Positions 1 through 8,100 of a stretch of 12,795 nt of DNA are shown piece by piece; the first letter of the stretch is position 1, and each line of letters opens with the position of its first letter. The DNA lies in assembly GCA_023417735.1 (NCBI GenBank), contig JAEZEK010000183.1, positions 1 to 12,795 on the forward strand, read 5' to 3'. Under the pieces are notes generated by a model, which saw only the letters and a program-made list of their open reading frames with translations, did no database searches and had not been told where the DNA came from. This DNA is from Pseudomonadota bacterium. GTDB taxonomy: Bacteria; Pseudomonadota; Alphaproteobacteria; Rhizobiales; Afifellaceae. A program made the position numbers and the translations under genes.

Positions 1-254
1 GAGAGGTTGAAACGGTCGACGATGTCCTGGAAGACCTTCTTCGGCTCGCTGCGCAGCGAGGTCTTCCTCTCCGCCTCCATCCGCGCCCGCTCGCGGGCGC
101 GGATGCGCTCCCGCTCGTTCGCCACCTGGCGCATGCGCGTGTCCAGGTTGTCGCGCACGAGATAGGGCCACGAGACGACGAGGATCGCCGAAAAGACGGA
201 GACTGCCGCCATCAGCGCGACCAGCATCTCGGGATTGTCGGTCAGCCCGGCCAT
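1..254 (-). CDS. tadC: TadC, inner-membrane platform protein of the Tad pilus (N-terminal part only)
   Basis: Only the first 84 codons are in the window; the gene continues past the left edge. TadC pairs with TadB to form the GspF/PilC-type inner-membrane platform on which the CpaF ATPase acts. The visible part begins MAGLTDNPEMLVALMAAVSV, has one hydrophobic membrane segment at about residues 9-30 ending in a WPYLV stretch, then a long basic, Arg/Glu-rich cytoplasmic helix (about 35-70) and the start of a KKVFQDIVDRFNL segment. That N-terminal layout is usual for rhizobial TadC. The F domain itself is not visible, so the name rests on this layout and on the position right after tadB. The start ATG lies 8 bp after the tadB stop, and an AGGA ribosome binding site overlaps that stop, which suggests translational coupling. 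Confidence 0.85.
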   Translation of the reverse strand, partial: MAGLTDNPEMLVALMAAVSVFSAILVVSWPYLVRDNLDTRMRQVANERERIRARERARMEAERKTSLRSEPKKVFQDIVDRFNL

Positions 255-262
255 TGCGGTCC

Positions 263-1261
263 TCAGAAGTCGAAGTTGATCATCTTGCGCATCACGAGAA
301 CGCCCATGAGCATCCACATGCCGCAGATCACCAGCACGATGTTGCCGACCGTGGTCTGGAAGAGCAGCAGGATGTAGTCCGGGCTGCTCAGGTAGACGAG
401 CACGGCGACCACCACCGGCAGCGAGCCGATGATGCCTGCGGAGGCCTTCGCCTCCGAGCTCATGGCCTTGATCTTCGCCTTCATCTTCCTGCGTTCGCGC
501 AGCACCTTCGAGAGGTTGGCCAGCGCTTCCGAAAGGCTGCCGCCGGTGCGGGTCTGGATCGCGATCACGATGGCGAAGAAGTTCGATTCGGTGAGCGGCA
601 CGCGCTCGGGCAGCCGGCCGACCGCCTCGTCGATGGGAAGCCCGAGGGTCTGGTCCTCGACGATGGTCTGGAACTCGCTCTTGACCGGCTCCGAGGCTTC
701 GGAGGCGATGATCTTGAGGCAGTCCACGAGCGGCAGGCCAGCCTTCACGCCGCGCACGATGACGTCGACGGCGTTCGGGAACTCGTTGGAGAAGGCCTTG
801 AAGCGCTTGTTGCGGGCGAAATTGACATAGACGTAGGGCAGCAGCAGGCCGCCCGCGATGCCGAAGCCGATCGCCGGGACGGGACCGATGCCCGTGCCGA
901 CGAGCACCAGGAGGAAGGTGGCGAGGGCTGCCGCGGCGGAGATCAGGTAGTAGGTCTGCATCGACCAGCCGAGGCCGGCCTGCCGGATCCTGACCGGGAG
1001 GCTCGGCTTCGCGCTCCGCTTGACCTTGGCCTTCTGCTTGGCCTCGATCTCCTTCAGCGTCTCCTCGACGTTCCGGCGCCGCCGGCTCTCGTCGGTGAGC
1101 GCGTTGCGGCGGTCGACCGGCGCCCGCGTACCGGCGACCACCTCGATGCGCTTGGAGGACTTGCTCGCGGTGAGGCGCGGGTAGAGCGCCGCCGCGGTGA
1201 GCCCGCCGACGCTGAAGACGGCGAGGAGAACCACGGCGATCTGGACGACGGTCGGCGACAT
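263..1261 (-). CDS. tadB: TadB, inner-membrane platform protein of the Tad pilus (GspF family)
   Basis: This is a 332-residue polytopic inner-membrane protein of the type II secretion F (GspF/PilC) family. With TadC it should form the platform that couples CpaF ATP hydrolysis to pilin extrusion. The N-terminus (about 6-28) is a membrane segment, followed by a basic cytoplasmic stretch (about 30-95) and two hydrophobic segments (about 105-123 and 127-148). The F domain spans about 160-285 (FPNAVDVIVRGVKAGLPL and the IAIQTRTGGSLSEALANLS signature), and two C-terminal hydrophobic segments follow. The ATG is 43 bp after the cpaF stop. Its ribosome binding site is weak (a GGGG run), and no in-frame upstream ATG or GTG exists, so this start is favoured. 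It probably belongs to the cpaB-to-tadC operon. Confidence 0.95.
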   Translation of the reverse strand: MSPTVVQIAVVLLAVFSVGGLTAAALYPRLTASKSSKRIEVVAGTRAPVDRRNALTDESRRRRNVEETLKEIEAKQKAKVKRSAKPSLPVRIRQAGLGWSMQTYYLISAAAALATFLLVLVGTGIGPVPAIGFGIAGGLLLPYVYVNFARNKRFKAFSNEFPNAVDVIVRGVKAGLPLVDCLKIIASEASEPVKSEFQTIVEDQTLGLPIDEAVGRLPERVPLTESNFFAIVIAIQTRTGGSLSEALANLSKVLRERRKMKAKIKAMSSEAKASAGIIGSLPVVVAVLVYLSSPDYILLLFQTTVGNIVLVICGMWMLMGVLVMRKMINFDF

Positions 1262-1304
1262 CAGCCCGGCACCCCGCCATTCCTGTAATGAACAGCCACG
1301 GCGC

Positions 1305-2744
1305 TCACCGGTTCTCGCCCTCGGCGGCGTCGAGCGCGGCCGCCAGCCGCTGCTCCTCGCCGTAGTAGCGGGCCCGGTCCCAGAAGGCGGGCCGGCCGAT
1401 TCCGGTGGAGCGGTGGCGGCCGATGATCTTGCCGTTCGCGTCCTCGCCGACCATGTCGTAGACGAAGAGGTCCTGCGTGATCACCACGTCGCCTTCCATG
1501 CCGAGCACTTCGGTGATGTGCGTGATCCGGCGCGAGCCGTCGCGCAGGCGCGCAGCCTGCACGATCACATCGATCGAGGAGGTCATCATCTCGCGGATGG
1601 TCTTCGAGGGCAGCGCGTAGCCGCCCATCGTGATCATCGACTCGATGCGGGAGAGCGCCTCGCGCGGCGAGTTGGCGTGGAGCGTGCCCATCGACCCGTC
1701 ATGGCCCGTGTTCATCGCCTGGAGCAGGTCGAAAGCCTCCGGCCCGCGCACCTCGCCCACGATGATGCGCTCGGGGCGCATGCGCAGGCAGTTCTTGACG
1801 AGGTCGCGCATGGTGATCTCGCCCTCGCCCTCGATGTTGGGCGGGCGTGTCTCGAGGCGGACCACGTGCGGCTGCTGGAGCTGAAGCTCCGCGGCGTCCT
1901 CGCAGGTGATGATGCGCTCGTCGTGATCGATGTAGCGCGTGAGGCAGTTGAGCAGCGTCGTCTTGCCCGAGCCGGTGCCGCCGGAGACGAGCACGTTGCA
2001 GCGGACGCGCCCGATGATCTGGAGGATCTGCGCGCCTTCAGGCGTGATCGAGCCGAAATGGACGAGCTGGTCGAGCGTCAGCTTGTCCTTCTTGAACTTG
2101 CGGATCGTGAGCGACGGGCCGTCGATGGAGAGCGGCGGCGCGATCACGTTGACGCGCGAGCCGTCGGGCAGGCGCGCGTCGCAAATCGGGCTCGCCTCGT
2201 CGACGCGGCGGCCGACCTGGCTCACGATGCGCTGGCAGATGTTCAGGAGCTGCGCGTTGTCGCGGAAGCGCACGTCGGTCTCCTGGACCTTGCCGCTCAC
2301 CTCGATGAAGACCTGGCCCGCGCCGTTGACCATGATGTCGGCGATGTCGTCGCGCGCGAGCAGCGGCTCCAGCGGGCCGTAGCCGAGCACGTCGTTGCAG
2401 ATGTCCTCGAGGAGCTCCTCCTGCTCCGCGATCGACATCACCACGTTCTTCACGGTGATGATGTCGTTGACGATGTCGCGGATCTCCTCGCGCGCCTGGT
2501 CCATCTCCATCTTGGACAGCTGCGAGAGGTCGATCGTGTCGATCAGGGCCCCGAAGATCTGCGTCTTGAGGTCGTAATACTCCTCGGTCTTCCGCCGCCC
2601 CTGCGACGCGCGCGCCTGCGCCGGCGACGGTGGAGCTGCCGGGGCAGCCGCAGGAGCCTGCCGGGCGGCCGGCTGTGCCGGCTTCAGGGCGGCCGGACGC
2701 GGCCGCTCCAGCACGTTGTCCTGTGCACTGCGCTTTCCGAACAT
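1305..2744 (-). CDS. cpaF: CpaF/TadA, secretion ATPase of the Tad pilus
   Basis: This cytoplasmic hexameric AAA+-type traffic ATPase (GspE/VirB11 superfamily) powers Flp pilus assembly and, in Tad systems, probably retraction too. It has 479 residues, the usual size for CpaF. A low-complexity Ala/Pro linker occupies about 20-50, and a helical N-domain about 55-130. The VirB11-like ATPase follows: Walker A GGTGSGKT at 255-262, an Asp box around [10 protein letters not shown] (280-289), Walker [12 protein letters not shown] (327-337) and a His box [14 protein letters not shown] (347-360). All the expected catalytic motifs are intact. The ATG is 18 bp after the cpaE stop and is preceded by AGGAAAAGG. 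The neighbours match the standard cpaE-cpaF-tadB-tadC order. Confidence 0.97.
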   Translation of the reverse strand: MFGKRSAQDNVLERPRPAALKPAQPAARQAPAAAPAAPPSPAQARASQGRRKTEEYYDLKTQIFGALIDTIDLSQLSKMEMDQAREEIRDIVNDIITVKNVVMSIAEQEELLEDICNDVLGYGPLEPLLARDDIADIMVNGAGQVFIEVSGKVQETDVRFRDNAQLLNICQRIVSQVGRRVDEASPICDARLPDGSRVNVIAPPLSIDGPSLTIRKFKKDKLTLDQLVHFGSITPEGAQILQIIGRVRCNVLVSGGTGSGKTTLLNCLTRYIDHDERIITCEDAAELQLQQPHVVRLETRPPNIEGEGEITMRDLVKNCLRMRPERIIVGEVRGPEAFDLLQAMNTGHDGSMGTLHANSPREALSRIESMITMGGYALPSKTIREMMTSSIDVIVQAARLRDGSRRITHITEVLGMEGDVVITQDLFVYDMVGEDANGKIIGRHRSTGIGRPAFWDRARYYGEEQRLAAALDAAEGENR

Positions 2745-2762
2745 TGTCGCGCCTTTTCCTGC

Positions 2763-4076
2763 TTACCCTGTCCTGCGCCCCGTGGCCTTCTGCTTGTTCT
2801 TCGACCGCAGCTTCTCCAGGAGGGGGGCCAGGCTCATCCCCCCCTTTCGGCTGCGCTTGACGTCCTTCCGCCCGGTCATGACCTGGGCGATGTCGGAGAA
2901 GATGTCCGAGATGGTCGTCTTGGCCGAAGCCTCGGCGATCATCTGGCCGTTGTTGGCGGCGGTGCCGAACAGGAGCGGATCGAACGGAATGCAGGCGATC
3001 GGCTCGAGCTGCAGGGCGGCGGCGAAATCGTCCGGCTTGATCTCGGGACGCTTCGGCACGCCCACCTGGTTCAGGATGAGCTTGGGCGGCGCATCGTTCG
3101 GCCTCGCCTGGCGCAGGAGGTCGATCAGGCTCTTGGTGTTGCGCAGGTTGGCGAGGTCCGGCACGGCGGTGATCACCACCTCGTCGGCGGAGATCAGCGT
3201 GCGCTTCGCCCACGCGGTCCAGACATGCGGAACGTCGAGCACCACGGAGGGCACGTTCGCCTGCACGATCTCCAGCATCGGCTCGAACGCCGTCTCGTCG
3301 AAGTCGTACGACTTGTCGAGCGCGGCCGGCGCGGCGAGCAGGCTGAGATGGTCCTCGCATTTCGCGAGGAGCCGATCGAGCAGCACCTCGTCAAGCCGGT
3401 CCCTGTCGAAGACCGCTTCGGCGATGCCCTGGGTGGGATCGAGGTTGAAGTCGAGGCCGGCCGTGCCGAAGGCGAGGTCCAGGTCGGCCAGGATCACGTC
3501 GGAGCCGAACACGCGCGCCATCGTCCAGGCCACGTTGTGCGCGATCGTGGAGGAGCCGACGCCGCCCTTGGAGCCGACGAAGGCGTAGGACTGGCCGAGC
3601 TTGTCCGTGCTCGTGTCGCGGTAGATGCCGGAGACGGAGGCGATGACCGTCATCACGTCGACGGGCGCGACGAGATACTCGCTCACGCCGCGCTTCAGGA
3701 GCTCGCGGTAGAGCGTCACGTCGTTGGAATGGCCGATCACCATCACCTTCGTGCCGGCGTCGCACACCTCCGCGAGCGTATCGAGCTCCTCGATCAGGCG
3801 GTCGGCGGGGAAGCGGCTCTCGACGACGACCAGGTTCGGCGTCGGGGCGGTGCGGTAGAACTCGTTGGCCGCCGAGATCCCGCCGGTATGGACCTTGACG
3901 TGCGCCCGGGCCATGCGGCGGTCGTTCGAGGCCATCTCGATGGCGCCCGCCACTTCCGGCGTGTCGCAGAACGCCTGGATCGTGATGCGGGGCACCGGCC
4001 GGGCGTCGAGCCCGTGCGGCTGGGCCTCGTCGCGGCCGAGGTCGTGATCGATGTCGTAAGCGAGATTGCTGGCCAT
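2763..4076 (-). CDS. cpaE: CpaE/TadZ, MinD/ParA-like pilus localisation ATPase
   Basis: This 437-residue protein has two parts. The N-terminal part (about 30-150) resembles a response-regulator receiver fold, with NLVVVES and KVMVIGHSNDV strands. I do not see a clear phospho-acceptor Asp where a functional receiver would have one, as is usual in CpaE/TadZ. The C-terminal part (about 160-400) is a MinD/ParA-type P-loop ATPase with a deviant Walker A, KGGVGSST (170-177), and the switch segment ILADLDLAFG (195-204). In Caulobacter and Aggregatibacter, CpaE/TadZ places the Tad machine at the cell pole. A strongly basic tail (about 403-437) follows the ATPase. The ATG is separated from the cpaD stop by only 4 bp, so the two are probably translated together. 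No strong ribosome binding site is seen. Confidence 0.95.
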   Translation of the reverse strand: MASNLAYDIDHDLGRDEAQPHGLDARPVPRITIQAFCDTPEVAGAIEMASNDRRMARAHVKVHTGGISAANEFYRTAPTPNLVVVESRFPADRLIEELDTLAEVCDAGTKVMVIGHSNDVTLYRELLKRGVSEYLVAPVDVMTVIASVSGIYRDTSTDKLGQSYAFVGSKGGVGSSTIAHNVAWTMARVFGSDVILADLDLAFGTAGLDFNLDPTQGIAEAVFDRDRLDEVLLDRLLAKCEDHLSLLAAPAALDKSYDFDETAFEPMLEIVQANVPSVVLDVPHVWTAWAKRTLISADEVVITAVPDLANLRNTKSLIDLLRQARPNDAPPKLILNQVGVPKRPEIKPDDFAAALQLEPIACIPFDPLLFGTAANNGQMIAEASAKTTISDIFSDIAQVMTGRKDVKRSRKGGMSLAPLLEKLRSKNKQKATGRRTG

Positions 4077-4080
4077 CGGC

Positions 4081-4803
4081 TTACTGTCTCACGAGGTTGG
4101 TATCGAGGAGTGTCGAGCTCGATCTCGTCTCCTGGCCCTGCTGGTAGTCCGTGATCACCTTGGCGCGACGGGCCCCGCTCGCCGGCTCCTCGGTCCGCGG
4201 GCGGACGAGGTCGGCCGGGTTGGCGACCATCGCCGCGAGGTTCTGCTGGGCCGCGCAGCCGAAATTGTAGTGGTCGCGATCGGCGAAGCTCGGCGAGACG
4301 TCGCGCGGCCAGACCCCGCAGCGCGGCGTCGTCGCCATCACCCGAAGGTAGGACAGGCGGACGGGCGCCATGGTCCCGCGGTCGCCGAAGCGGTACGGCG
4401 CGACCTGGATCAGGGCCGGGGAGATCCCGCCCCGCACCAGCGCCTGGTGGACCGCACTGCCGGCCTGGGACGCCGCGATCTCGTTCGCCGAGCCGGTCGG
4501 CACCTGGATCGTGATGGCGCCCGTTCCGGTATGGCGGTACTCGGCCGCGTAATTGTGGATCGCCTGGACGAGCTCGGCGGACAGGGCGCCGCCGCGCATG
4601 CCGATCGGGAGATCGAGCGTCTCGGGCTCCTCGGAGATGACGATCGGGTGGCGCACCCGGTAGTCGTTGTCGAAATACGCCATCCGCTGGTCGGCGGCGG
4701 TGTTGCAGCCGGCGAGGACGGCCGCGAGGGCCGCGGCGAGCGCCAGTCCGGGAGCCGCGGATCGCCTGCGGCGCGGTTGCATGCTCGAGATCGCATTCAG
4801 CAT
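4081..4803 (-). CDS. cpaD: CpaD, outer-membrane lipoprotein of the Tad pilus
   Basis: CpaD is a lipoprotein thought to act with the CpaC secretin as a pilotin or accessory factor. From the chosen start it has 240 residues. The n-region holds a PRRRR run, followed by a hydrophobic core and the lipobox LAGC with lipidated Cys33. The CpaD hallmark region follows, with RCGVWPRDVSPSF and NFGCAAQQNLAAMVANPADL; Cys162 and Cys183 could form a disulfide. The reading frame is open up to an ATG at 4854, but that would overlap the end of cpaC. A GGGAG at 4811-4815 sits correctly for the tandem ATGs at 4806 and 4803, so one of these is preferred. An ATG at 4782 (MQPRRRRS) is a further option. Confidence 0.92.
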   Translation of the reverse strand: MLNAISSMQPRRRRSAAPGLALAAALAAVLAGCNTAADQRMAYFDNDYRVRHPIVISEEPETLDLPIGMRGGALSAELVQAIHNYAAEYRHTGTGAITIQVPTGSANEIAASQAGSAVHQALVRGGISPALIQVAPYRFGDRGTMAPVRLSYLRVMATTPRCGVWPRDVSPSFADRDHYNFGCAAQQNLAAMVANPADLVRPRTEEPASGARRAKVITDYQQGQETRSSSTLLDTNLVRQ

Positions 4804-4825
4804 CATCTGTCTCCCGACCCGCGCC

Positions 4826-6259
4826 TCAGTCGAAGGCGAAGCCGACTTGGCCACGATAGGCGTCCGGCCGCTGGTTCCTGGCCGAGCCGTAGATCTTGTT
4901 GACCTGGCCGAGGAAGATCGCCTCGGCGTCGTTCGCCATCACCAGCCCGTCATTCGGCCGGGCGAGCTTCGACGGCGTCGTCGGCTTGACCAGGTAAGGC
5001 GTGACGATCATCACGAGCTCGGTCTCGTCCTTCTGGAAGTCCTTCGACGAGAACAGCGCGCCGAGCACCGGGATCTTCTGGAGGACCGGCAGGCCGCTCA
5101 CGGTGCGGCGCGTCGATTCCTGGATCAGGCCGCCGATGACGAAGGACCCGCCCGAGGGAAGCTCCACGGTCGTCTCGGCGCGGCGCGCGCTCAGCACCGG
5201 GATCGTGTCGATGATCGAGGTGATCTCGCTGACTTCGGCTCGGACCTTGATGCTGATGCGGCCGGCCGAGAGCACCACCGGCGTGAACGCCAGCTGCGGG
5301 CCGAACTGCTTGTACTCGATCGAGCACGTCCGCGTGTTGTTGTCGTTGTCGGTGCAGACCCGAACCGGAAACTCTCCGCCGGCGAGGAATTCGGCGGTCT
5401 CGCCGGAAACCGCGGTCAGGGTCGGCTCGGCCAGCGTCCGGATGAGCTGCGTTTCCTCGAGCGCGCGCAGCGTTGCGTCGATCGAGTTCGACCCGTTCGT
5501 CCAGCTGAGCCCGGCTGCTCCGACGTTCGGGTTGGTCGCGAACGAGCTTGTCTGAGAGTTCAGCAGTCCGAAGGCGATGTTGCCGCGGCGCAGGAACGCC
5601 TGCGTGTCGATGCCGAGTTGCTTGACGACCTCGCGGCGCACTTCCGCGATCGTGACCTTCAGGCTGACCTGCTCGACGCCGGTGATGGTGAGGAGGTTCA
5701 CGACCCGCTTCTCGACCGTGCCGCCCTCCTCTGACGTGCCGAGCGACTGGCCCTGGAGCATGCCGACGGTGATCTCCTGGGCGCGCCCGGACGAGGCGGC
5801 CGAAGCGACCTCGCCGCGCAGGACGATGTTGCCGTTCATCGCCTCCGCCTTGACCCAGCCGTCGGTGATCGCCTCCGAGAGCAGCCGGTTGAGGCCGCTC
5901 AGATCGGCTTCCACATAGACGTCGAAGCTCGCGATCTGCGCGCCCGCGCTGTCGAAGAGGAAGATGTTGGCCTGGCCGAGCTTCACGCCGATCAGGTAGA
6001 GCCGGCGCGACGTGCGCAGCACCGCGTCGGCGATTGCCGGATTGGAGACGAGCACGTCGCCGGCCGGCCGCGGCAGCTCGATGACCGCCGACTTGTTGAT
6101 GCCGAGCCGGATGCTGCGGCTGTGCACGACGTCGTTGGACGTGAGCTGCAGGTAATCCTGGGAACCGGACTGGGCGGCCGCCGGTGCGGTCGCGAGCAGG
6201 CCCAGGGCAACGAAGGCTGCCGCTCTGAGGGCTGTGCGGATGGGGGCAAGCGCGATCAT
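4826..6259 (-). CDS. cpaC: CpaC/RcpA, outer-membrane secretin of the Tad pilus
   Basis: CpaC forms the multimeric outer-membrane channel through which the Flp pilus exits. The 477-residue protein begins with a Sec signal peptide, cleaved probably after APAAAQ (about residue 30). Next comes a pilus-assembly N-terminal domain (about 40-115, with DVLVSNPAIADAV), a BON-like region (about 120-190) and the secretin domain (about 195-425). The secretin signature is VELPSGGSFVIGGLIQES (366-383), followed by SGLPVLQKIPVLGALF. Two cysteines, 302 and 312, flank an Asn/Asp-rich loop. The start is fixed by GAGGAG at 6266-6271, 6 bp before ATG 6259, and by the signal peptide. The frame stays open well upstream, but that stretch overlaps cpaB and is Arg-rich shadow sequence. 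Confidence 0.96.
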   Translation of the reverse strand: MIALAPIRTALRAAAFVALGLLATAPAAAQSGSQDYLQLTSNDVVHSRSIRLGINKSAVIELPRPAGDVLVSNPAIADAVLRTSRRLYLIGVKLGQANIFLFDSAGAQIASFDVYVEADLSGLNRLLSEAITDGWVKAEAMNGNIVLRGEVASAASSGRAQEITVGMLQGQSLGTSEEGGTVEKRVVNLLTITGVEQVSLKVTIAEVRREVVKQLGIDTQAFLRRGNIAFGLLNSQTSSFATNPNVGAAGLSWTNGSNSIDATLRALEETQLIRTLAEPTLTAVSGETAEFLAGGEFPVRVCTDNDNNTRTCSIEYKQFGPQLAFTPVVLSAGRISIKVRAEVSEITSIIDTIPVLSARRAETTVELPSGGSFVIGGLIQESTRRTVSGLPVLQKIPVLGALFSSKDFQKDETELVMIVTPYLVKPTTPSKLARPNDGLVMANDAEAIFLGQVNKIYGSARNQRPDAYRGQVGFAFD

Positions 6260-6294
6260 GGAATGCTCCTCAGCGACGGGGCGCCGGCAAGAAC

Positions 6295-7071
6295 TCACTG
6301 CGTCTTCACGATCTGGCCGCGGCCGGACCGGTAGATCTTCACCGTTCCGCTCTGCCGCTGGTTGGATGCCGACGCCTCGTCGGTGTCGGCCATCGCCCGC
6401 AGCGAGAGCGAGAGTGTCCCGGAGGCTTCCGCAGCCGTGATGATCTCGGCCTGGACCGGGTCGACCTCGAGGGTGGCAGTCTTGCCCACCACCACCGGCT
6501 CGCCGCCGCTCTCCTCGACGGTCTGATCGATCGCCAGCACGCGCATGTTGGTGAGGATGGTGCGGCTCACGGTCTCGTTCTGGCCGTCCTGGCTGCCGGA
6601 CTGCGTCACCGTCTGGATGACGTCGACCCTGTCGTTCGGCAGGATGAAGCCGCCGGCCGTGTTCTGCGCGGACACGCGGACGGCGACGGCACGCTTGCCC
6701 TCCGGCAGGATCGCCGACATGAAGCCGGATTCCGGCCGGGCGAGCTTGCTTTCGCGAATCGGCTCGCCGGCGACAAACTGGCTGCGGACGACCGCCCCCT
6801 TGATCGTCTCGATCGCGTCGGGACGCGCCGTCCTGCTGATGAAGGCGGCGTTCACCGCCTCCTCCGGCCAGCGCTGCCACCGGAGATTCTCGTCCGAAAG
6901 CGCCTGGCCTTGGCCGATGTCCCGGGTGGCGACGAGGACTTCCTGGGTCGTGATCTGCGGGGCGAGCTCGACGACCGTCTGGCCCGGATCCCCCGAGCCG
7001 AGATTGAGGGCCAGGTAGGCGGCGATGCCGCCTGCAATCAGCGCGACGGCAAGAACGATCACGCGAAACAT
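6295..7071 (-). CDS. cpaB: CpaB/RcpC, periplasmic Tad pilus assembly protein with SAF domain
   Basis: CpaB is a 258-residue periplasmic protein held by an N-terminal hydrophobic helix (MFRVIVLAVALIAGGIAAYL). It contains an SAF domain (about 43-105, beginning EVLVATRDIGQGQALSDENL) followed by the RcpC/CpaB domain. The latter includes the characteristic LPEGKRAVAVRVSAQNTAGG and FILPNDRVDVIQTV motifs (122-156) and an ATLEVDPVQAEII stretch. The family is thought to support secretin assembly or stability, possibly contacting peptidoglycan. The ATG is preceded by GAGG 8 bp upstream. The gene lies 139 bp after cpaA, a gap that holds a TTAACCAT motif, so it may be the first gene of a separate transcript. 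It is followed 35 bp later by cpaC. Confidence 0.95.
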   Translation of the reverse strand: MFRVIVLAVALIAGGIAAYLALNLGSGDPGQTVVELAPQITTQEVLVATRDIGQGQALSDENLRWQRWPEEAVNAAFISRTARPDAIETIKGAVVRSQFVAGEPIRESKLARPESGFMSAILPEGKRAVAVRVSAQNTAGGFILPNDRVDVIQTVTQSGSQDGQNETVSRTILTNMRVLAIDQTVEESGGEPVVVGKTATLEVDPVQAEIITAAEASGTLSLSLRAMADTDEASASNQRQSGTVKIYRSGRGQIVKTQ

Positions 7072-7144
7072 GTCGAAGGCCTCGGTTGGAGTTCGCCCGA
7101 GTGGGCTATGGCTCCCCTTCAGTCTCGCTTTGAAACATCAAGGG

Positions 7145-7152
7145 ATGGTTAA
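7145..7152 (-). promoter_or_regulatory. TTAACCAT motif upstream of cpaB (CtrA half-site candidate)
   Basis: Read on the minus strand this is TTAACCAT, which matches the half-site form of the alphaproteobacterial CtrA box. It lies 73 bp upstream of the cpaB start in the cpaA-cpaB gap (7072-7210). The partner half, 7 bp away, is only TTCC, so this is not a full TTAA-N7-TTAA site. Next to it, at 7130-7141, is a small inverted repeat TTGA-N4-TCAA. The same gap also holds ACCGG-N7-CCGGT near 7155-7175. A separate cpaB promoter is inferred, not shown. Confidence 0.35.
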
Positions 7153-7210
7153 CGGGACCGGAATCTTGCCGGTTTCGGCCCTTCGGATCGGTGCACTTCC
7201 GCCCTTACTC

Positions 7211-7726
7211 TCAGAGGATCACGTTCATCCAGGCGGTGTGCGGAAATACGATGAGCGCCGCGGGCGCCATTGCAGCTCCGTAAGGAATGCCGGTCTTCGG
7301 CGCATGAAGGTGCGAAAGCCACCCGATGCGGCTGAGCGGCGACGGCAGCGGCCAGGCCCTGAGCTGGATGATCGCCAGAGTGAGGAGGCCGCCGAGCAGC
7401 GCCATGTAGGTGAAATAGGTCAGCGCATGCTCCGGTCCGAACCAGAGCGCGGTCGCCGCGGCGAGCTTGGCGTCGCCGCCCCCGATCCAGCCGAGCGCGA
7501 ACAGGACGAAAGTGACGACGAACACCGCCAGCCCGAGGATCGCGCTCAGCCCGATCTCCGCCGCACCGAAGCCCGCCAGCGGCGCCAGCACGAAGTAGGC
7601 CCCGGCGACGAACAGGACGAGCGCGTTGCGGATCTTCATCGTCACGAGATCCATGATCCCGGCGTAGATCATCGCGCCGGGAAAGAGCAGGCTCGCCGTC
7701 AGGAGTGCCGCATTCGAAACCGTCAT
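7211..7726 (-). CDS. cpaA: CpaA/TadV, prepilin peptidase (A24 aspartic protease)
   Basis: This is a short type IV prepilin peptidase of 171 residues that cleaves the leader of Flp and of the TadE-like pseudopilins at the inner membrane. The two catalytic aspartates of the family are visible: Asp26 in GIMDLVTMKIRN, and Asp85 in the WIGGGDAKLA motif. The protein is almost entirely hydrophobic with about five or six membrane segments and ends with the family's GIPYGAAMAPAAL region. It lacks the N-terminal methylase domain of PilD, as is normal for CpaA/TadV. GGGAG sits 7 bp before the ATG. The gene lies 117 bp downstream of pilA, beyond a terminator, so it is probably made at a lower level than pilin. 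Confidence 0.95.
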   Translation of the reverse strand: MTVSNAALLTASLLFPGAMIYAGIMDLVTMKIRNALVLFVAGAYFVLAPLAGFGAAEIGLSAILGLAVFVVTFVLFALGWIGGGDAKLAAATALWFGPEHALTYFTYMALLGGLLTLAIIQLRAWPLPSPLSRIGWLSHLHAPKTGIPYGAAMAPAALIVFPHTAWMNVIL

Positions 7727-7755
7727 CCCAAAGCTCCCGAGAGCCGAAGCCGATC

Positions 7756-7769
7756 TGGACCCGGGTCCA
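7756..7769. repeat. 14-bp perfect palindrome between pilA and cpaA
   Basis: TGGACCCGGGTCCA is a perfect palindrome about 30 bp upstream of the cpaA start and just past the pilA terminator. It could be a binding site for a dimeric regulator or a small RNA hairpin in the cpaA leader. GC-rich sequence makes short palindromes fairly common, so its function is unproven. Confidence 0.4.
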
Positions 7770-7772
7770 ACG

Positions 7773-7799
7773 AAAAACGGAGGGCAGCGCCCCCCGTTT
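7773..7799 (-). terminator. Rho-independent terminator downstream of pilA
   Basis: On the minus strand a 10-bp stem (7790-7799 pairing with 7775-7784, with one G-T wobble) closes a 5-base loop and runs into a T tract (7777-7773). It sits 44 bp after the pilA stop codon. This layout is typical of Flp pilin genes: most transcripts would stop here, giving abundant pilin message, with read-through or a separate promoter serving cpaA and the genes beyond. The stem read from the plus strand has no comparable T run, so it is directional. Confidence 0.8.
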
Positions 7800-7843
7800 C
7801 GCGTTCCCGATCACGCGGGCAGTCGGCTATGAGCCGGTACCGC

Positions 7844-8008
7844 CTACTCGAGAGCGGTCTTGATCTCGTCGAACTTCGCGTCCAGCGTCGTTCCGAGCGC
7901 CGTCAGGACGGTGATGAGAACCACCGAGATGAGCGCCGCGATGAGGCCGTACTCGATGGCGGTCGCGCCCGATTCATCCTTCGCGAAACGCGTCACAAGC
8001 TTCTTCAT
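7844..8008 (-). CDS. pilA: PilA/Flp, major class IVb prepilin
   Basis: This short gene encodes the 54-residue Flp-type pilin that forms the pilus fibre. The leader MKKLVTRFAKDESG is followed by the mature N-terminus ATAIEYGLIAALISV. Cleavage is expected after Gly14, leaving Glu at +5 and Tyr at +6, the hallmark of Flp pilins. The hydrophobic polymerisation helix runs from about 16 to 40, followed by a short tail, DAKFDEIKTALE. AGGAG lies 8 bp before the ATG. It is the first minus-strand gene of the locus, faces the regulatory region at 8009-8444 and is followed by a terminator. CpaA, encoded next, is its processing peptidase. Confidence 0.97.
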   Translation of the reverse strand: MKKLVTRFAKDESGATAIEYGLIAALISVVLITVLTALGTTLDAKFDEIKTALE

Positions 8009-8100
8009 AATCTCTGCTCCTGTTACCCACCTGGCCGCTTTCGGCCCGCCTCGGGGGTTGGTCCCCGCCGAAACTTGACATCACTTGTAGCAGCCATTGC

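Noticed and set aside
254..1288. A 344-codon plus-strand frame over tadB
   Set aside because: Antisense shadow with Asp/Glu/Arg/His-rich low-complexity translation and no recognisable domain.
1197..4154. A 985-codon open frame on the plus strand across cpaF and cpaE
   Set aside because: It lies antisense to two clear genes with intact motifs. Its translation is rich in Arg, Asp, His and Leu, typical of the shadow frame of GC-rich coding sequence.
6260..6880. Long N-terminal extension of the cpaC frame
   Set aside because: It overlaps cpaB in another frame and is Arg/Gly-rich. The GAGGAG site and signal peptide at 6259 give a far better start.
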